This document shows positions 34,250 to 45,415 of a DNA stretch of 64,000 nucleotides, piece after piece. Positions within the stretch are counted from its first letter, which is position 1, and every line of letters starts with the position of its first letter. The notes below the pieces were generated by a model. That model was not told where the DNA came from. It did no database searches and saw nothing but the letters and a program-made list of their open reading frames with translations. A program made the position numbers and the translations under genes. The stretch comes from Agarophyton chilense (Eukaryota; Rhodophyta; Florideophyceae; Gracilariales; Gracilariaceae). The stretch is from the NCBI GenBank assembly GCA_030374765.1, contig JARGXX010000075.1, forward strand, positions 124,001 to 188,000, read 5' to 3'.

Positions 34250-34916
34250 CGTAGTATCCGCTCTAACGGAGAGAACAGACACCTGCGACAGCGTTCGGAC
34301 TGCCGATGGGTCGCTTGCGGCGAAGTAAAAGGGGTGATAGAGCTACAACACCAGCGAGCTGGAAGTAGGGTGTAAGGCCACTACTCGTCAGCGAGAGTGA
34401 ACAGTGCAACTGTAAAACGCTGATGGAACGTAGGTACGAGACGGCTCGTGAAGTGGTTCGGGGCTGACTATCTATTATAGCTCGTCCGGATCTCCGGTTA
34501 AGGAATCCTAAGCGAGAAACAGAATAGTCATGATGCCCATGTTGTCTCCTTTACTTGGAGTCGGCGCTCACCTCTGGTACACTATATACTGTGTGCCAGG
34601 GTGAGTGCCCAAATAAATATATAAATAATACCCAGTGGTCAGCCACTTAGCCAAACCACAGTATGGGTATGGTCCCTAATGGACGTCTAGCTACAAAGGG
34701 TAGTAAAACCTGCCACGTGGATCGCCACTACATGCACCGTTGCAAACCAGTCCACTCGTGATACCACGTGTTCCACTAATGTACCCTGCCTCCTGGCATC
34801 CTACGCAGTGTGCCGTTTCATATCACAATGCTGATGACATCACTCACTTATGAGTTCCAACCGCGACTTCGCGAAAAATCATCCTATCGGATTCCCCGAC
34901 ATAGTAGAATACTACA
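34250..34916 (-). repeat. 3' LTR of the nested element
   Basis: Ends ...AGTAGAATACTACA on the plus strand. It matches 44272-44938 over its full 667 bp with about 37 differences by eye. On the minus strand a G-rich purine tract directly precedes it, as expected at a 3' LTR. Confidence 0.9.
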
Positions 34917-34940
34917 TACCCCCCTCGTTAAGCGCGAACC

Positions 34941-36776
34941 ATGGGGGACGCAAGAATCGTTTATACGCAGTCGGACCGGTGTTCTGGGTACTCATCTTCA
35001 TCACGAATTCCTCGCCGCACGACCAACTCTTACAGTTCTCAACAGCATTCTGTTCCTCAGCACTCTTCAGTTCGATCTCTCGCGATGGATCCGAACGCCG
35101 GGTCCAACCCGTTTCAGCCCTCCTCTGAGGATGTGCCTTCTGGGGCTCCGTCCAACACTGCTGGTTCTGCGTCACAGCCTACTGCTCAACTCGGTCCATA
35201 CCGTTCGTTCCCCACCCCGTACACCGGATTCCGGTCGGTACCGTTACCTCAGCCAACCGTGGCTCCAATGCCGAACGCGGCTTACGTCGCCTCTGCGGGT
35301 GTGATTCGAGCTCCTTCTGGTCGTGCTCAGCGGAGCTACCCGCACCCTGCGGATTTCTATGGACGAGATACTCTCGACAACGTTGAACATTTCGCGCAAG
35401 CGCCCTGGTTTGATCCAGTTACTACCTGCCATGACGCGTTGATACAACAGTATGTACACGGTGGGTACTTCCCTGACGGTATTCCAGAACATGCGATTTA
35501 TAGCGACGACTGGGCGAGCCATATTGATTTGCCAGACAACGCGATTGGGCGATATTCAACGGAAACCTTGTCCGAAGCCCGTACGCGGTTCACCAAGCTG
35601 ATTTACCAGCGTCTTCACCGATTTATCAGTACGGTTCTCCTCCCTCAGGACTGGGAACTAGATACATGGAAAGCCCGTACCGACGGTGAAGGTTACTCGT
35701 ATATCGAGACACTTGTTGAAGTCGATGTTAGCGGTGGGCGCGGTGTGCGCGGTGTGCGCGGTGTGCTTGATGCAGCTCTCTGCTTTCAGCAACCTCTTCT
35801 TCGTGCGGAGTTCCGCTTCCTTCGAAAGCGTGACATTCCCTATTGGGATTATCCCCAATGGGAACGTCGTACTCGATCACGTTTGGGCTATTTGGTGCCG
35901 TATCAAATGATCGAGATTGACCGCATCCGGCGGAACGCGCGCTTTGGGCGCTACATCGGTATTCCGGAGCATTGGGCGGTGATCGAGAGTCCTCTTGGTT
36001 GCCCTGTGGAGCTCCCACCGGCGATCTCCTACATCGGGTCCGCGTTGGTTAGCGACCCGTTCTCGGGATATTAGACGGTGGTTTATACCGAGTTTATCGC
36101 CAAGATGGCCGTCTTCCTCCTGTGGGATGCTTATGATACCTTTAGAGTTTGTTACATGTCGCCCACAGCGCGAAAGTATGCGAGAGAACTCGATCTTTCC
36201 CTTGTCCTGGGATCCCATGCGAGCCATGCCGACTTCCTCTATCTTGTGGATTTGATCGACAGTGTCGATTGGTCTGGAGTGCCAGCTGATCAATCCGCTC
36301 GCGGAACCCGTGCAAGACACTATGACCATTCTCCTGGACGAACAGAAAGTGCTGGAGATTTCGTTGGGTACGACCCCTTGATGCGCCAGTTGATCACCTC
36401 CGAGCAGGCTCGCTGTCTTCGGGAGAACCCGCGTGAAATGCCACCGAACCAGCTTACTGGATACGTGTACGATGGTACTCCATCCGAGAACGGAGAGGAG
36501 CCGTATGAGGAAGCGCCGGGAGCTGAGGCTGAACTCGGTTACGAGGACGAGCCAGAGCTGGCAGGCGTAGCGACTTCCGTCAATCAATCCGCAGCGGCGG
36601 GAGTTGCTCAAGAGTACTCTCATGGGTTTACCCAACAACCGAGTGCAGTGCCGGTCGAAGATCCAGGCTTGGATCCGCTGAGGCAGTTCCTCTTAGATGC
36701 GGGCTTTCCCGTGGACCAAGTTGAGGGTGATCGCGCACAGCTTCTTGCGAACCTGCGTCCTCGCACGTCTCTTTGA
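34941..36776 (+). pseudogene. antisense accessory frame of the nested element
   Basis: Long coding-like region on the strand opposite to gag-pol, beginning about 25 bp from the 3' LTR. It is homologous to the frame at 45416-47189 of the outer element: shared segments include RAEFRFLR/RAEFRHLR, LVPYQ..EI.RI, FGRY and VELPP..SY.GS. It has a Pro/Ser-rich N-terminus, a central Trp/Arg-rich conserved core and an acidic C-terminus. I recognise no known domain. Treated as a fossil; broken. Confidence 0.65.
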
Positions 36777-36879
36777 TGATCCTAGAAAAGACTCCTATTC
36801 AACACCCTTGCGGTGATATCTTGATACCAATAAAAACCGTTGATTTCGGGTCTTCACGTTCCCTTCTTATCTTCTAGTC

Positions 36880-36965
36880 TTCATCTCTTCTCGCTTCTCG
36901 AGTTCTTCAATCATCTCTTCTCGCTTTTCGAGTTCTTCAATCCTTCTTCTCGCTTTTCGAGTTTG
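36880..36965. repeat. tandem repeat TTCTCGCTTTTCGAGTTC type
   Basis: Three imperfect ~25-28 bp units (CTTCTCGCTTNTCGAGTTCTTCAAT), with a fourth related unit near 37030, lie between the ends of the antisense frame and the pol region of the nested element. Each unit contains a small CTCGCTTTTCGAG palindrome. Confidence 0.7.
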
Positions 36966-37077
36966 TCCTAGGTGATAATCAGTAGATGTCCTTTGCTTGC
37001 GTGCCTTCACGTTTCTTCCACATGACTTCTTGTTTTCTTCTCGTCTTTCGAGTTTTTACTACCTTTGTAGCCCATAC

Positions 37078-37293
37078 TTAGAAATGGGATGTGCCCATGA
37101 GCCCGACTGACGAGGAGTCGATCTCCGTCGGGAGTGGTAATCGCATGCGTCGATGATATCGCACGAGTTGCGAACGGGGGATATGAGCTATAGGTTTCCA
37201 CGTATCCGCTTCCGGAGGAAAACCGTACCAACGGACTCGATACAGTAATTCTCTGGTATCTTCCTGCTCGCCATGTTCACATATGCGATCCAT
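37078..37293 (-). pseudogene. chromodomain-like segment of the nested element
   Basis: Carries LLYRVRWYGFPPEADTWKP followed by a short basic helix region, the canonical chromodomain core (YLVRWKGYPPEEDTWEP). This places the element among chromoviruses, whose integrase ends in such a domain. Fossil part. Confidence 0.75.
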
Positions 37294-37461
37294 AACATAT
37301 TTTCTGGGCGTTTCTCAATGCTTTCGCCGTTGGTGCGAGACTCCTGTTAACAGGTTTGAAATGCCTTAGGGCTGACCCAAGCGTCTCTGTGTTAGGAGTC
37401 TCCGCGTCGCTATGTGTTCGCTCGTCGACAAACTGTCGTTCTGCCCGCAGCGGAAGTGTAC

Positions 37462-40400
37462 TCATTCCTTGAGAACCTTTCTCAGATAAAGAGCTATCTT
37501 GTTATCAGGTTCCATAGAAGCGTACTTCTTGCTACTTCTCAATTCCATTCGTGGATGAACTTCCTTCGGTTTATCCGGTTCTGATCGCTGTTCGGTGGAC
37601 AATGGTGCTTGCACCACGACAGGAGGCGATACCTCTTCTTCTTCCTGCCCACGAGAGATGGGAGCCGAAATCGGCGGAACAGCGAGTGGCGCTTCACCTG
37701 ACGGTTCAGCCTGAAGCGGCAACGGCGCGCTTTCGCGTGCACTCGTTTCCAAGTCCTTGGGGCCAAATTCCAAAACATCTTTCCTGCTTTCAGGTTCCAT
37801 TTCTGTACTTACGGGTGTGCACGTGCCACGGGGCATATCCCGATATTTTGGAAGCTGTCCGTGATTGGCGTACGCAACCGTCGGCGGTGGGAGATCAGGA
37901 GCTTTCTCCTCCGCTCGAGCCATTGGTGGCGGTTCACTCTCCCCAGAGTCACTTGGGCTTTTGCCTTGACGTTCCGTTGCACTTGCCTCCTTAGTTCTAC
38001 CAGATATCTGGACTTCCACTCGTGGGTCAGGCGCGACTTCAACGCCATCGCGCGATACACGTTCAACGTCCTCACCTGTCTTGATGACCACTGTGTCTTC
38101 ATCAATGTCCACCACTTTGAAGGTTCCAGCCGCTATTGGCAACAACTTATGAAGAGATTCTTCCTGTTTGTCCGGTCTTTCAACTCGCACGAAGACGTGA
38201 CCTCCTACTCGGATTGCCGGATTTCCTCTTCGCCTTCTGGCTTCATAGTTTCGCTTATAGCGAGCTCGCGTCTTTGATAACTCCTTAGCGGCTTCTTCCG
38301 CTCTGGCCTCCAGGCCATTCCTCCATTTCAGATGGTACTTAGCCGGGGTTGGCGCGTCCAATTCTGTCTCGTCGTCGAGCGCAACCGGTAAAGCCAGAGG
38401 GTTACGTGAGAGCACGAGGTCGAACGGTGCCGTCTTTGTAGAGGTATGCACTTGCGTATTGTACGCGTAGCACAGAGTATCAGTAAACATGTCCCATTCT
38501 TTCGGGTGGTCTGCGATGTAGTGTCGTAATGCTGCTATCAGCGTGCGGTTGAAACGCTCCACCTGACCGTTGCATTGCGGATGATAGGTCGTGGTAAACA
38601 CGTTTCTAATGCCCATAATGCGGCAAACATTCTGAAAGAACTTCGCAACGAATTGCTTCCCATTATCTGATAACAGAACTTCTGGTGGTCCGTATATAAA
38701 TACCCAGTGTTTTATAAACGCCTGTGCGATTACATTTGCGGTTATCCGCTTCAGCGGCACAGTCCACACTAGCTTCGAGAAGCAGTCGGTGATTACCAAT
38801 AGGTAGCGATAAGCTCGCCTTGAGCGAATCAATTCCCCTAGGATGTCGATACTGACGTATTGTAAAGGCGCTTTCGCCTGGAATAACGTCATCGGTTTCC
38901 GCTTCCTGTATAGCTTCAAGCGATTCTTCGCACATGTTGTACACAACCTCACTGTAGCATGGCAGTCCATTGCCAAAGTAGGCCAGTAAAAATCTGTTCT
39001 TAGAGTCATGAACAACTTTGTTCCTCCTGGATGACCAGACAGCCTGCTGTAGTGTGCCAGAAGGAGTACTCGACTCTTCAAGACGTGTGGAATCACGATT
39101 TGATCATGCTTTTCGACATGCCTTAACAGTATTCCTCGTGAATCGAGTGAAAAGGGGAGCTCCACCCCCCCGTTAAGACGAGATCGTATCGACGCACAAA
39201 ACGTATCGGCGTGTTGCTCATTGAGGAGCTCAGTGCACGAGATTCGCTCGAGTTGAACTGAAGGGTCAGTGTCTGCTAATGCAAGGAACGGGTCTCCATC
39301 CGAATAATCATCAAGTGTCTCTTGTTCCTCTTCTTCAAAAGATGGTGAATGGGTCTTCATGTATAAGCAAGGTATCTCTTCATCTATTTCGCCTTGGGTT
39401 TCGCCCAGTGTTTTGAGTCGCGATAGCGCGTCAGCTTGGACATTGGCCAATCTCTTCTTATACTTCACTTCGAAATCGAATTCAGAAAGGCGTAAGCGCC
39501 ATCGTGTGAGACGACCAGACGGGTCTGTAATGGACAGTAACCATCGTAGAGACGAATGATCCGTGTTGGCGGTAAAACGTTCTCCTTGGAGATACGGTCG
39601 CAATGTGGTTAGAGCCCAAACGACTGCAAGGCATTCCTTTGCTGAAACTGAATACTTCTTCTCAGCTGCGTTCAGCGATCTTGACCAGTAATGAATGGGT
39701 TTGCGTTCACCATCAGGGTGTGTTTGAAAAAGGGCAAACCCTACTTGGTACTCGCTAGAGTCGGTATCCACTGAGTATGGCAGGTTGGGGATGGGCAGCG
39801 CCAAGACTGGGGCTGTAATAATCTTTGTCTTCAGCGTGTCGAACGCTTTCACTTCAGCTTGTCTGAATTGTTCCAGCTGTACTGGTGGTCCTTTACGCAG
39901 CTTTGCGTTGAGCGGTGCCGCTATATGCGAGTATTGCGGCACGAATCGTCGGTAGACGTTGCACAAGCCGAAGAAATAACGCAATTTCTTCTGTGTCGAC
40001 GGAGGTTGTACTTCGCGGAGAGCTGCTGTTTGTGCCTCTTGAATGGGAAGCTGTCCCGGCTTGATCACATGTCCTAAATACCGTACGGTGCCAGCGAACC
40101 ATTCGCATTTCTTGAACTTCAAGGTGATACCTGCGCTCTGTAGTGTTTTGAGGATCTCCTCGACATGCCGTAAATGGCTTTCCATATCCTGGGAAAAGAT
40201 GATCACATCGTCCAAATAGACTAAACAAGTCTTCCACTTGTATGTTGAGAGCAATATGTCCAGAGTACGCTGGAAAGTAGCCGGTGCATTCGTTAAGCCA
40301 AAAGGCTTCCTTTTGAAACGGTGGAGACCGGCGTGACACGCAAACGCGGTTTTATCTTGGTCTTCTTTCGCTACAGGCACCTGCCAGTAGCCAGAGTTGG

Positions 40401-41178
40401 CGTCCAACGTGGTGAACACGTTCGCTTCTCCTAAGCTGTCAATACATTCGCTAATTCGAGGCACTGGGTATGTATCTCGAACTGTAACTTCGATCAGTTT
40501 TCGATAATCGATACAGAATCGTAAAAAACCATCAGGTTTTGGAACCAGCACCACTGGTGAGGCCCAAGCAGATTGACCTGCATCGATTAATTCTTCTTCC
40601 AGCATTTTGCTGACATTCTCCTCCTGGATTTGGCGAGTTCGCGGTCCCGCTCTGTACGGTGGTTGGAAGATGGGTCGGGACCCTGGGACCAAATCAATGT
40701 GGTGTTCCGTAGCGGAGATCTCTCCTATTTTTCCACTCCACATGGATGTATACTTCTTCAGCATAGACCTGATCTTCGTTCTGTAGTGTTCCGACACATG
40801 TGCTAAGTCTAGCTCCTCGACCAGGCTCTCTGGATCCTTTGCCGTTTGCAATTGATCTCCAGACGGAGTTTGCAGTTCTTCCTCTGTATCACCGACATGA
40901 GTTAATCCCAATACTTCTGCAGTAGAAATATGAGTAGGGACCACCACTGTGGGATGAGGCAAAGCTGTTGCAACAACCTGATTCTTCGGTATCTGATAAT
41001 CGTTATCGGTGAAGTTACTCTCTAGTATCCAAAAGGGGCTACCAGGATCAACCTGAACAATGCCGTTAGCGACTAGCAATCCACGGGATTCGTACATCCG
41101 AGTATTCGGTTGAATTACCACGAGTCCGTGTCGTTCTGTTCTTACTTGAACCCAAGTTTGGGTTTGCGCCTTCAGCAT
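37462..41178 (-). pseudogene. pol: pol region: reverse transcriptase, RNase H, integrase
   Basis: Seen in order: LVPKPDGFLRFCIDYRKL, reverse transcriptase active site VYLDDVIIFS, RNase H start SVDTDSSEYQVGFALF, a zinc-binding H..H..C..C block (GHPGG ... CTTCAKNR) and the integrase core with DCFSKLVW, LLSDNGKQF and NGQVERFNRTL. Order and motifs are typical Ty3/gypsy. Part of a broken element. Confidence 0.95.
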
Positions 41179-41193
41179 GGCACTCTTCGCTAC

Positions 41194-41856
41194 TCAAATC
41201 CTCGGCGAGACACGTCCTCGGGATTTCCCGTATTCCATAGATGGTGGAAGTGGAGTTGCTTCAGAGCAACGACGCATTGGCTTGCGAACAATTGGTACCA
41301 TTGACCCATCATCTAGTTCCACTAGTTTTCTTCGCGGGCGAATGGCTTCGACAAACTTGTCGCAATAATCACATCTCAGTACCACTGGTGCAGCTAACTT
41401 CTTACAGACGTTGAAGTCGACTAGGACTGCAAAGCGTCCCAAACGCACCACGAGTCGAACTGTTCCCAGTGTCTTCACAGCATTTTTGTTGGAATCCCGG
41501 ATGTCCCGTGAAGGACCGTATCGATTACGTTCTAAGTCAGCAGGAGCGAGCTTCGATTCCCGTATAATGTTCGGACCAGCACCTGTGTCCAGGATAGTCA
41601 ATCGACGAGATAACAGATTCCTGTCAGAGCCGATGTCGGCATATACCTTATAGTTTCTTTTAGACACTACCATGAGGTAACTTTTCTGTTTTGACGGACA
41701 AGTATAACGTCTCCAAGGACGATGTAACTCACAGTCAAACTGTAATCGCTTTCCGTCCGGCGGATTGATTCCGTCCGGCGGAAATTTCTGAGGCCACAAG
41801 AGAATCTTGGGCTTCCAAGCGCGGGAGCAGGGAGGCGAGCTCTCCCTGGTCAGCAC
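41194..41856 (-). pseudogene. aspartic protease region of the nested element
   Basis: Contains LTILDTGAGPNIIRES, the DTGA active-site motif of retroelement proteases, just upstream of pol. Fossil part. Confidence 0.75.
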
Positions 41857-41897
41857 TACGGGATCGACTAGTGCCGACCCCCTAGGGGCTCCCTCAC

Positions 41898-44052
41898 TTA
41901 GTTTTCCGGTTGCCCCGGCTTATTCGCCTCAAAGGCGCCTCTTCCTACCGGGGTTCCGGGTTGTAACACTTCAGCATTCTGAGCAACCGGCTTGTCCGTC
42001 CGGCGCATTGGTGTCTGAGAAAACCAACTTTTGACTTTCCAATACATGCCCGCCAGTACGCAGCTCCTTACCTCTTCTGAGAGTGCTTCATAATTCGTCA
42101 TGATACGACTCAGATCCTTTGCAGGAAGCGTGCATTCTGAACTAAAACGGTGTTTTCCATAACATGAATAACATATCAAACCGTCAGGACGGTTGGTCAA
42201 CATAGGTTATGAACGGTATGCCGTGCAAGTATCCACCCATCCGGGTTTCCCGTTCTTAAATCCTCCTTGTGGGGGCACCGTGTAGGGACGGTACATAAGG
42301 CGACGGCCCTCCATAGCCATTAGGGCTTCCTCGTCCTGAGACTCCGAGTGTGGGAGATCCACTGCAGGTACAGAAGAGTGCGTATATTCCATTAAATGGA
42401 CCGCCTCTTCATGCGAGTCACTCCCTTTGGGTGCCAACGACGAATCTCGTGAGTCAACTGGAGATTCCAGATGTAGCGGTTTGCTGCGCTGATTAACTCT
42501 GGCGGAGATCTTCTCCTTACCCATTGAGGTTCCAAAAGCCACTGAACGACGGGGGCTACCACGCACTCTGGGCGCGTCTCCTTCAGCTTTAGCAAACAGA
42601 ACTAACTCCAAAAAGGAGACTCTTCCATGCTTCTCCCGATATCGAGCTACCAACGACTTGATGCTCGGGTTCAGCCCGTCCATGTACAAGGTAATCTTGT
42701 CCTCCGTCGAGTGGACGTTTCCACAGCGGACTGAAGCTTTGTTAAACCTTGAGCTGTACTCAGCTTCGCCCTCCTCAGGCTTTTGGGTCACATGTCTTAG
42801 GTTCAGGATCGCCTGACGTGTCGCGTTTGAAGTCACATAACTGCGCAGCAAATACTGCACCGCCTCTGGCCATGAGGTAACGCCGCCTTCATCGGCTGTC
42901 AATGATCCGCATACGGAACGAAAATTGCTCTAAAGCAAAACCCTTCAGGAAGTGTGGTAAAGACACAAATGCCTGTGGTTCACTCATCTCTAGAGTGTCT
43001 GCTTCGGCAACGAATCGAGTGAGAAACTCGATAACGAGAATGGGGGTTTTCCCATCAAATACTAAATAATTAAGGCCGATCTTCAATCGTTTGATGTGAT
43101 CCTTCACCTTCGCGGTTTCGCGTCCTGAGCGCTTCTTGCTCTTCACCTTCAGACGGTAATACCTGTAATTCAGGACCTTCCCATAAAGCGGATTCGAGCA
43201 CGGGAGCACCTTTAATCCTCTGTAAGGTGAGCCTTTTTTTCTCATTAACCCCGAAGACGTGTTCTTCTTCCGAGATCGGGACCTTCGATGACCATCATCA
43301 CTGTCGTCGTCATATGACGTATCTGAATCATCAGAATCATCAGTACCGGAACTGAAACCCTCCGTACTTGACCATTCATCACTCGAATGACGTGCGGACT
43401 TCCGCTTCTTACGTCGTAACTTCGACTTCTTCGAACGAGCTTCCTTCAAAGAAGCTCCTTCCTCTTCCAGCACGACTGGTTTAGGAGCAGTCTGCGCATG
43501 AACTGCCGCCACCAGGCGTTCTAAACGAAGGTTAACTCGAGTGAGGACTTCCTCTACATCCACAGTTAAGCCGGGTAGCGCATTGGGCGTATTGCCGTAC
43601 CTCTCCAGTAGATGGTTCAAATCCTCACGTAGTGTTTTCACTGATGCAGAGACCTGCTTCTCATCGTCTTGACGAACGAGTGCCTGATGCGCACTGCGTA
43701 ATTATTCGACATCAGCAATAAGAGCAGCGATCTGCGATTCCAACGCAACAATGCGCACACGCAAAGCGCTTGAATCAGACTTGAGACGACGCACTTCCCT
43801 GCGCAAATCATCCTCTTCTTGAGGTCCGACGACCTCAGGGCCAACTACGGCTTCTGTGGTGGGCGTGACTGCCGCTGCCACAGGGGCCGGTACATCCGAG
43901 AGATCTCGTTCATCATTCACCGAGCGTGAGCGCGACATCGCTTGACGATACAGCCGCTCTCCGGCTTGAACAGATGAGGCGAGCCTCGGTTTCGGGGGTG
44001 GTCCCGCAGGACCGGGGCGACCAGTACTCGACTGGCTTCGGGTCTTCGGCAT
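41898..44052 (-). pseudogene. gag: gag region of the nested element with zinc knuckle
   Basis: Begins MPKTRSQSS near 44052, passes a coiled-coil-like and Ser/Lys-rich stretch, a capsid-like region with LRHVTQKPEEGEAEYSSRF, and ends with a knuckle-like CYSCYGKHRFSSEC near 42170. Homologous in part to the outer element's gag. Broken. Confidence 0.8.
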
Positions 44053-44251
44053 CTTAGACCAAACCTGAGTCCAGGTGCGAACCAAATGGTGTCATCGACT
44101 TCTCGACCACGTGTTCAACCACGATGAACTTCGCAATTGCCGGAGCTGGTTTGATAAAAAATAACTGTAGTGATTCCACTTCTTCCAAGTATCGATATCG
44201 ATTCCACGCACGTTCCAAGAGGGAATTGTTCAGTGCAGCCGACCACAGTGG

Positions 44252-44269
44252 TTCTAAGTCGGGAGACCA
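44252..44269 (-). promoter_or_regulatory. primer-binding site, nested element
   Basis: On the minus strand reads TGGTCTCCCGACTTAGAA two bases after the 5' LTR end (…ACTACA). Identical to the outer element's site. Confidence 0.8.
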
Positions 44270-44271
44270 GT

Positions 44272-44938
44272 TGTAGTATCCGCTCTAACGTAGAGAGCAG
44301 ACACCTGCGACAGCGTTCGGACTGCCGATGGGTCGCTTGCGGCGAAGTAAAAGGGGTGGTAGAGCTACAACACCAGCGAGCTGGAAGTGGGGTGTAAGGC
44401 CACTACTTGCCAGCGAGGGTGAACAGTGCAACTGTAAAACGTTGATGGAACGTAGGTACGAGACGGCTCGTGAAGTGGTTGGGGGCTGACTATCTATTAT
44501 AGCTCGTTCGGATCTCCGGTTAAGGAATCCTAAGCGAGAAACAGAATAGTCATGATGCCCATGTGGTCTCCTTTACTTGGAGTCGGCGCTCACCTCTGGT
44601 ACACTATATACTGTGTGCCAGGGTGAGTGCCCAAATAAATATATAAATAATACCCAGTGGTCAGCCATTTAGCCAAACCACTGTATGGGTACGGTCCCTA
44701 ATGGACGTCTAGCTACAAAGGGTAGTAAAACCTGCCACGTTGATCGCCACTACATGCGCCGTTGCAAGCCACTCCACTCGTGATACCACATGTCCCACTA
44801 AGACAGTCTGCCTTAAGGCATCCTATGCGGGATGCCGTGTCATATCACAAGTTTGATGACATCACTCACTTATGAGTTCCAACCGCGACTTCGCGAAAAA
44901 CCAACCTATCGGATTCCCCGACATAGTAGAATACTACA
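44272..44938 (-). repeat. 5' LTR of the nested element
   Basis: Partner of 34250-34916; begins TGTAGTATCCGC and ends AGAATACTACA on the plus strand. Confidence 0.9.
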
Positions 44939-45415
44939 CACTCCTACCACCCAAAGGGGGTATACCCAATAATTGGTCCGTTGGTACGGGTACGGCCCCG
45001 AATGGGATTCAGACGAACCGATAAAGCACCTACCTCGGTCAAAGGTGGTACAGTATCAGCGTCGTACTGTCACGGATTTGCCGGCTACCATAGTCCGAGC
45101 CCAAGTGGGATAAGAAGACACCCGATGGGGATAAAGGAACAGAAGATCTGGATAAGGACCTTTGGAAGAAGGAGAAGATGCACAGAAGACCTGGAGGAGG
45201 GATACTCAGAAGAAGTGGAAGAGAAGAAAGAGAAGAAATACGTCATAGACGGAAGCAATTTACTATTTTCGAATTTGCTGCACACACTACCGCACAGCTG
45301 GATATACTAACCAAGATCACAAGGGACTAGTTGGAAGAACCCGTATTGCCGTGCGCGCCACCCGAATCGCTAGAGGAGTTACTCCCGCCGGTCGGGCGTG
45401 CCACGAGGGCGTCTC

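Larger units (their letters stand above)
34250..44938 (-). mobile_element. nested Ty3/gypsy chromovirus-type retrotransposon, fossil
   Basis: About 10.7 kb between two 667 bp LTRs (34250-34916 and 44272-44938). Minus orientation: primer-binding site 44252-44269, gag 44052-42207, zinc-knuckle region 42203-41898, aspartic protease region 41856-41194, reverse transcriptase/RNase H/integrase 41178-37462, chromodomain-like segment 37293-37078, purine tract beside the left LTR, and a long plus-strand frame at 34941-36776 opposite in sense to gag-pol. All expected parts are present, but it has about five breaks. The LTRs differ by roughly 5-6% by eye. No target duplication was seen at its borders. 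Confidence 0.9.
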
